From the IMG/VR virus record IMGVR_UViG_3300048591_000147, positions 188,001 through 252,000 of that record: a DNA stretch of 64,000 nucleotides; one strand, given 5' to 3'. Made by a program: the position numbers and the translations under genes. This document shows positions 59,884-64,000 of the stretch, piece after piece. This stretch comes from a virus. Position 1 is the first letter of the stretch; every line of letters begins with the position of its first letter. Under the pieces are notes generated by a model, which searched no databases, was not told the origin of the DNA, and was given only the letters and a program-made list of their open reading frames with translations.

Positions 59884-61320
59884 ATGAATATAAAAGAAGA
59901 GAAAATGATCATCCAATACTTATTGGGGTCAAATGATGTGTTTTCTAGATGTATCGCGATAGTTGAACCGGCGTATTTTCATCACACACTAACACCTATT
60001 GTAGCATTTATAAAAAGTTATTACGAAAAATACAATTCTATAGTACCTATAGAAATATTACACGCTAAGTACGACGAAACCTTTCTCATCAAAGAGACTG
60101 CTAGGGGCGAGTACAAGTTTGCATGTGATACGATAGAACTATTCTGTAAACAGCAAGCGTGCGTAAATGCGGTCATGGATTCAATGCCAGAAGTCGAAAA
60201 GGGCAATGTCTCGGTGTTGTATGATAGAGTGATGAAAGCCGTTTCAATCGGTTTGTCTGTTGATCTTGGTTATGACGTTTTTAAAGACTCGGAAAAGATC
60301 TTCGATAAACTTATGAATAGCGCGAAACCATATACAACTGGTATCAAAGCGCTGGACGATAGAATAGCCGGTGGAGGATACAGAAAACAACTAACGTTGT
60401 TCTCAGCTAACTCTGGTGGTGGTAAATCAGTTGTCCTAACCAATCTAGGCGTCAATTACGCTCTACAAGGGCTCTCAGTGCTTTATCTATCGCTAGAGCT
60501 ACCAGAAGATCAGATCTTCCTTAGAGCCGCTTCTATGCTGTCTGGCATAGCAATCAAGACATGGCGCGATAGCATACCACAGTACGTATCATCTTTATTA
60601 CGTAATAGGAATGAAGGTGCTGGCGACTTTATGATAAAGCGCATAAAAGGTGATGCTTGTACCAACGACATCAGGTCTTATATCAAACAATATGAATTAG
60701 AGTTTGGAAAAGTCCCTGACGTGTTGATCGTAGACTATGTGGATAAAATGTCTCCAAATGGAGGAAAGAAACAGATGTCGATTTCCGAACAAGACAAAGA
60801 AAAAACTGAACAACTGGCTGAACTAATATTTGACCTAGACATGATAGGTTTCTCAGCTTCACAGCAGAATAGAGAAGCAATCGGTAATGGTGCACCAACG
60901 CAAGGCGTAATTGCTGGTGGTCTTACGAAGGTGAATACGGTTGACAACTACATCTCAATCTTTATGCCTGAAGATATGAAGCTAAAAGGCGAAATGTTAT
61001 TTTTCTTCCTCAAGACAAGATACTCAGATGGTGTCGGTGAACAAGCTCTACTGAAATACAATTCGTCTACGTTGAAGATTACAGACCTTTCTGGGCCAAT
61101 GACATTGAAGTCAACCCTGAAGGATAGAAAGCGCCAAATAGAAGAGTTGATTTTTGATGGACTTGTCAATAATGGTAGTGTAGAATATGCAGAGAATAAT
61201 CCTATAGTGAAAGAGATTCTTTTCGCAGAATCACCAGAAGTGGTGATTGACGAGTCAATCCCGATATTTAAATCTATATTGGATGATGCATTCGGTATTG
61301 AAGATCAGGTTAGTATTTAA
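59884..61320 (+). CDS. 41: Replicative DNA helicase, gp41 (DnaB-like)
   Basis: 478 aa. RecA-fold helicase: GIKALDDRIAGGG before Walker A SANSGGGKSV (174-183), LYLSLELPEDQI, Walker B LIVDYVDKM near 278-286, then ASQQNREA and the FFFLKTRYSDGVGE arginine-finger region. The N-terminal 120 residues are the DnaB-type helical domain. It moves 5'-3' on the lagging strand with primase and a loader. The loader and primase are not in the window. GGG at 59876 precedes the ATG. Confidence 0.93.
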   Translation: MNIKEEKMIIQYLLGSNDVFSRCIAIVEPAYFHHTLTPIVAFIKSYYEKYNSIVPIEILHAKYDETFLIKETARGEYKFACDTIELFCKQQACVNAVMDSMPEVEKGNVSVLYDRVMKAVSIGLSVDLGYDVFKDSEKIFDKLMNSAKPYTTGIKALDDRIAGGGYRKQLTLFSANSGGGKSVVLTNLGVNYALQGLSVLYLSLELPEDQIFLRAASMLSGIAIKTWRDSIPQYVSSLLRNRNEGAGDFMIKRIKGDACTNDIRSYIKQYELEFGKVPDVLIVDYVDKMSPNGGKKQMSISEQDKEKTEQLAELIFDLDMIGFSASQQNREAIGNGAPTQGVIAGGLTKVNTVDNYISIFMPEDMKLKGEMLFFFLKTRYSDGVGEQALLKYNSSTLKITDLSGPMTLKSTLKDRKRQIEELIFDGLVNNGSVEYAENNPIVKEILFAESPEVVIDESIPIFKSILDDAFGIEDQVSI

Positions 61321-61328
61321 GGAGTAAT

Positions 61329-61586
61329 ATGATGTTAGATGTAGAAAAAACAAAGTTCTTGGTGTTAAATGGAAAAAATGTAGCCATTGAAGATTTTCCA
61401 AAAAAGATTCGACAAGAAATTGATCTCTTTGATGACATAAAGACAGATCTGCGAGATGCTGAAAAGCGGGTTAGAATTCTCGTATTAGCGTTAACTGCGC
61501 AAAATTCCAAGGTCGGTCAATTGATTGAACAGTATACGAAATCTTCGGAAGCACCTATATCACCAGCGGCAGAACGAGATGTTTAA
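61329..61586 (+). CDS. Small DUF6447-like protein
   Basis: 85 aa. The pattern FLVLNGKNVAIEDFPKKIRQEIDLFDDIKTDLRDAEKRVRILVLALTAQ (a short beta hairpin followed by a long helix) fits small phage/marine proteins of the DUF6447 kind. GGAG lies five bases before the ATG. It overlaps the next ORF by eight bases. Function unknown. Confidence 0.6.
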   Translation: MMLDVEKTKFLVLNGKNVAIEDFPKKIRQEIDLFDDIKTDLRDAEKRVRILVLALTAQNSKVGQLIEQYTKSSEAPISPAAERDV

Positions 61587-61818
61587 TAGGGACGTTTGCC
61601 TCTCATCGTATAGGTCGTACTGCCAGTTTTATATTAAGCAAAGGGGATACCTTGCTGATATGGCAAATGTGCCCGTCGATGACGTAGAATTAATAAATCA
61701 TTTACATCAAAGATTGCTTACATTTAAGGCATGGTTCGAAACTCATTATGATTATGCTAAGTTTCCTGACGAGTGGAATGACATAGCAGACATAAAATTT
61801 GGTCCAATAAATATCTAA
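61579..61818 (+). CDS. Hypothetical protein, 79 aa
   Basis: ATG at 61579 overlaps the end of the previous gene. Small helical protein with several Tyr, Cys and Trp residues (SSYRSYCQFYIKQRGYLADMA). An in-frame upstream start at 61525 would lie fully inside the previous gene and has no ribosome site. Not recognised. Confidence 0.55.
   Translation: MFNRDVCLSSYRSYCQFYIKQRGYLADMANVPVDDVELINHLHQRLLTFKAWFETHYDYAKFPDEWNDIADIKFGPINI
61806..61813 (+). promoter_or_regulatory. Possible late box
   Basis: AATAAATA 28 bases before the ATG at 61834, inside the end of the previous gene. A chance match is possible. Confidence 0.3.
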
Positions 61819-61833
61819 ACAATTGGACAAATC

Positions 61834-62295
61834 ATGAATAAGAAAAACGTTACAATACAAACGGATCACCCTTTAGAATCATTTCTTGGAATAGAAGACA
61901 ATTCTACGCTAATGACTCATACTGAAAGGCAACAACAAGACCTTGTTGTTTCTGACTTGTATGACGACAAGGACTGCGATATAGAAGAACAAATATCAGA
62001 GATTCAGCGCGAAGCGTTGGATGCACATGATGCTTTACGTGAGAAGATGGACAGCGGCACAGATCCAAAATATCTGGCCCGGTTGGGCGAAGTTGATAAT
62101 CAATATCTTGGCACGGCATTAAGTGCCATAGCCATGAAAGCCAAAATAAAAGCCGAGAAAGACAAGCTGGCCAATAAAAAGAATAATCCTAGTGGTCCGA
62201 ATAAGATTGTAAATAATACGGTCATAATGGATAGAAACGAAATGCTTAAGAATATGATGAATGGAAACACAATAATAGACGGGGATCAATTATAA
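61834..62295 (+). CDS. Hypothetical protein, possibly gp16 (small terminase)-like
   Basis: 153 aa, acidic and helical (EEQISEIQREALDAHDALREKM, LGTALSAIAMKAKIKAEKDKLANKK), with an Asn-rich C-terminus ending MDRNEMLKNMM. T4 gp16, the small terminase subunit, is 164 aa with a similar helical core, and its Asn/Val C-terminal segment is reminiscent. No large terminase lies next to it in the window, so the assignment is weak. Its last base overlaps the start of the next gene. Confidence 0.45.
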   Translation: MNKKNVTIQTDHPLESFLGIEDNSTLMTHTERQQQDLVVSDLYDDKDCDIEEQISEIQREALDAHDALREKMDSGTDPKYLARLGEVDNQYLGTALSAIAMKAKIKAEKDKLANKKNNPSGPNKIVNNTVIMDRNEMLKNMMNGNTIIDGDQL

Positions 62296-63980
62296 TGGCT
62301 AAAAATAACGTACTTTCACAGAAAGAATTCATAAAACAATACATGACTGCGGCAAAGATTGGTTTTACCAAGGAACAATTAACAAATTACCTTGGTATCC
62401 AGATCGATAGCTTACGTCGAAGAAAACTATCCGTGAAAAAGGAAACTGGTGTTGAATTACCAGAATTAAAAAGTGGAAAAGACAATGTCATTCCACAGGA
62501 CAAATTGGAAAAATTCTTAGCAGTATTGGAAGTAGCCGAAGATAAGCCACCGATAACCGGGTATAAAAGATATGTCATAACATCTGCGCAAAACGCAACA
62601 CCAGTTCATCAGAAGTTTTTAAACACGCTATTAAGCTATTGTAGAGTTAATAACGCTAGACTATTAGTTATTCCTTACAGATATAAGAATCCAACGTCAG
62701 TATGGACGCAGAATAGCAAGGGTGATGAGTGGTGGGCGCCACAGATAAAAGAATTCATCTGTGATGACGACGTTAGACTTTGTGACTCACTAATAGTTGT
62801 GGGTAAAGTTAAAATGCAACCGACAGCCACAGAGCCATTATTAGGAATGGATAGTTATACACACTTGTGCTCTGCGATATTTGGGCATCCTAAAGTGCAA
62901 CTAAAGACTGTTCCGACACCTAATAAAAAACTACCAAAAATATTAACTACAACTGGTAGCGTAACCGACAAAAACTATACAGACTCTAAAGCAGGATGGA
63001 AGGGCAATTTTCATCACTCTTTTGCAGCGACCGTTATTGAATTGGAAGATGATGGCACGTTCCATCTAAGACAGATAAACGCGGATGATATTGATGGATC
63101 ATTTTATGACCTCAATAGATTTTACAACGGTGCTGCGGTATCAGAATCGACAATATCTGCGCTGGTCACTGGTGACGAGCATGCCATTTTCGCAGATGAT
63201 AAGGTAAAGCACGCGACATACTTAGATGATAACAGTATAGTAAAAATGCTCAAACCTAAGTCCATCGTAAGACATGACTCGACCGACTTCTATTCAAGAT
63301 CGCATCACCACAATTCAAATTTCTTGCTACAGTATGCAAAGCATTTATATGCTAAGGATGCCAATAACAAGAATACGGTTGCTAGAAATAATGTAGAAGC
63401 TGAATTACAGATAACGGCTGATTACATAGACGAAACCACTCCAGCATTTGCGCAAAACATAATTGTTAAGTCGAATCATGATGAGGCATTTGACAGATGG
63501 TTGAGCGAATGTAATCCAAAAGACGATCCTGAAAACGCCATGTTCTACTTTTACATGCGTTATAACCAATACAAATATGTAACGCCAACAGAGACTGGCT
63601 TTACTTCGATAGACCCATTTGAATTTTGGTGTTCGAATCCTGAGTCACAGACTGGATTAAAGTGCGTTGATCAAACTACGTTTCTAAATCGTGACCAAGA
63701 TTATATGATCGAAGGTATCGAAGTTGGTTTCCATGGTGATGTTGGTCCAAATGGTTCACGAGGAAATATAAAACAATTTAGTAAGATCGGTCCTAAAACC
63801 ATCATAGCGCACTCTCATAGTTGCGGTATCTACGAAGGATGTTTCCAAGTAGGTGTTAGCGCTAAATTGAACCTAGAATATAGAAAAGGTCCATCGTCAT
63901 GGTTGCACACTCATTGTATAATTTATCCAAATGGATCTAGAACTTTAATTAATATAATCAACGGGAAATGGAAGATATGA
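62295..63980 (+). CDS. T5 A1-like DNA-transfer/nuclease-type protein
   Basis: 561 aa. Residues 10-50 look like a helix-turn-helix (FTKEQLTNYLGIQIDSLRRRKLSV). The rest reads like the A1-type proteins of T5-like phages: YVITSAQNATPVHQKFLNTLL, ARLLVIPYRYKNPTSVW, LKTVPTPNKKLPKILTTTGSV, NYTDSKAGWKGNFHHSFAA, and a C-terminal GFHGDVGPNGSRG ... AHSHSCGI region with phosphoesterase-type His/Asp residues. In T5, A1 is needed for second-step DNA transfer and host DNA degradation. A nuclease role here is an inference. Confidence 0.6.
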   Translation: MAKNNVLSQKEFIKQYMTAAKIGFTKEQLTNYLGIQIDSLRRRKLSVKKETGVELPELKSGKDNVIPQDKLEKFLAVLEVAEDKPPITGYKRYVITSAQNATPVHQKFLNTLLSYCRVNNARLLVIPYRYKNPTSVWTQNSKGDEWWAPQIKEFICDDDVRLCDSLIVVGKVKMQPTATEPLLGMDSYTHLCSAIFGHPKVQLKTVPTPNKKLPKILTTTGSVTDKNYTDSKAGWKGNFHHSFAATVIELEDDGTFHLRQINADDIDGSFYDLNRFYNGAAVSESTISALVTGDEHAIFADDKVKHATYLDDNSIVKMLKPKSIVRHDSTDFYSRSHHHNSNFLLQYAKHLYAKDANNKNTVARNNVEAELQITADYIDETTPAFAQNIIVKSNHDEAFDRWLSECNPKDDPENAMFYFYMRYNQYKYVTPTETGFTSIDPFEFWCSNPESQTGLKCVDQTTFLNRDQDYMIEGIEVGFHGDVGPNGSRGNIKQFSKIGPKTIIAHSHSCGIYEGCFQVGVSAKLNLEYRKGPSSWLHTHCIIYPNGSRTLINIINGKWKI

Positions 63981-64000
63981 AAAATGTAAAAATGAAGGTG
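63977..64000 (+). CDS. Start of next gene (cut by window edge)
   Basis: ATG at 63977 overlaps the previous stop (ATGA) and the frame stays open for eight codons to the edge (MKNVKMKV). Too short to identify. Confidence 0.4.

Overview
The window is part of the genome of a large, AT-rich, T4-like contractile-tailed phage (myovirus) of a Gram-negative host, probably a gammaproteobacterium. The assignment rests on T4-type genes: tail sheath, baseplate proteins resembling gp48, gp53, gp5, gp25, gp6 and gp26, gp46/gp47 recombination nuclease, gp55 late sigma factor, gp20 portal, gp67/gp68-like core proteins, gp21 protease, gp22 scaffold, gp23 capsid protein and gp41 helicase. The host inference rests on a phage-borne outer-membrane beta-barrel and a CAP-domain exported protein. 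The exact genus cannot be fixed from sequence reading alone.

Layout. 1-20.7 kb is almost entirely minus strand: partial tail sheath, two small virion-type genes, a giant 3106-residue baseplate/structural protein, then gp6, gp25, gp5, a hub candidate, gp53 and a gp48-like protein. One plus-strand HAD phosphatase gene sits among them with its own promoter and terminator. 20.8-23.9 kb (plus) holds gp26, gp51-like, a RuvC-like nuclease and an unknown protein. gp26 and gp51 are joined by a slippery T7 run and a downstream stem that look like a -1 frameshift site. 23.95-24.54 kb is non-coding and structured. 24.5-30 kb has a DinG/XPD-like helicase converging on the gp55-gp47-gp46 operon. 30-37.2 kb is a tape measure protein with a GH19 lysozyme-like domain, followed by the portal and prohead core/protease genes.

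37.3-50.4 kb is an accessory island that separates gp21 from gp22-gp23, which are adjacent in T4. It holds Pth2, a GroES-like protein, SLOG and GNAT proteins, an outer-membrane protein, four tRNAs (Ser-GCT, Met/Ile-CAT, Ser-GGA, Gln-CTG), a vWA protein, and a translation-flavoured operon: MazG plus an RF-1-like segment, a 198-residue class II aminoacyl-tRNA-synthetase-like core, and an HD/Pth2-like fusion with an in-frame amber codon. 50.5-59.9 kb returns to late virion genes: scaffold, capsid, a kinase-like protein with a capsid-targeting-like N-terminus, and large fibre/neck-like proteins. 59.9-64 kb holds the replicative helicase, small genes and a T5 A1-like protein.

Expression. Virion genes on both strands are preceded by an octamer close to TATAAATA, the T4 late promoter, matching the gp55 gene in the window. 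Accessory and replication genes instead have host-type TTGACA-N17-TATNNT promoters, several of them abutting or nested in intrinsic terminators.
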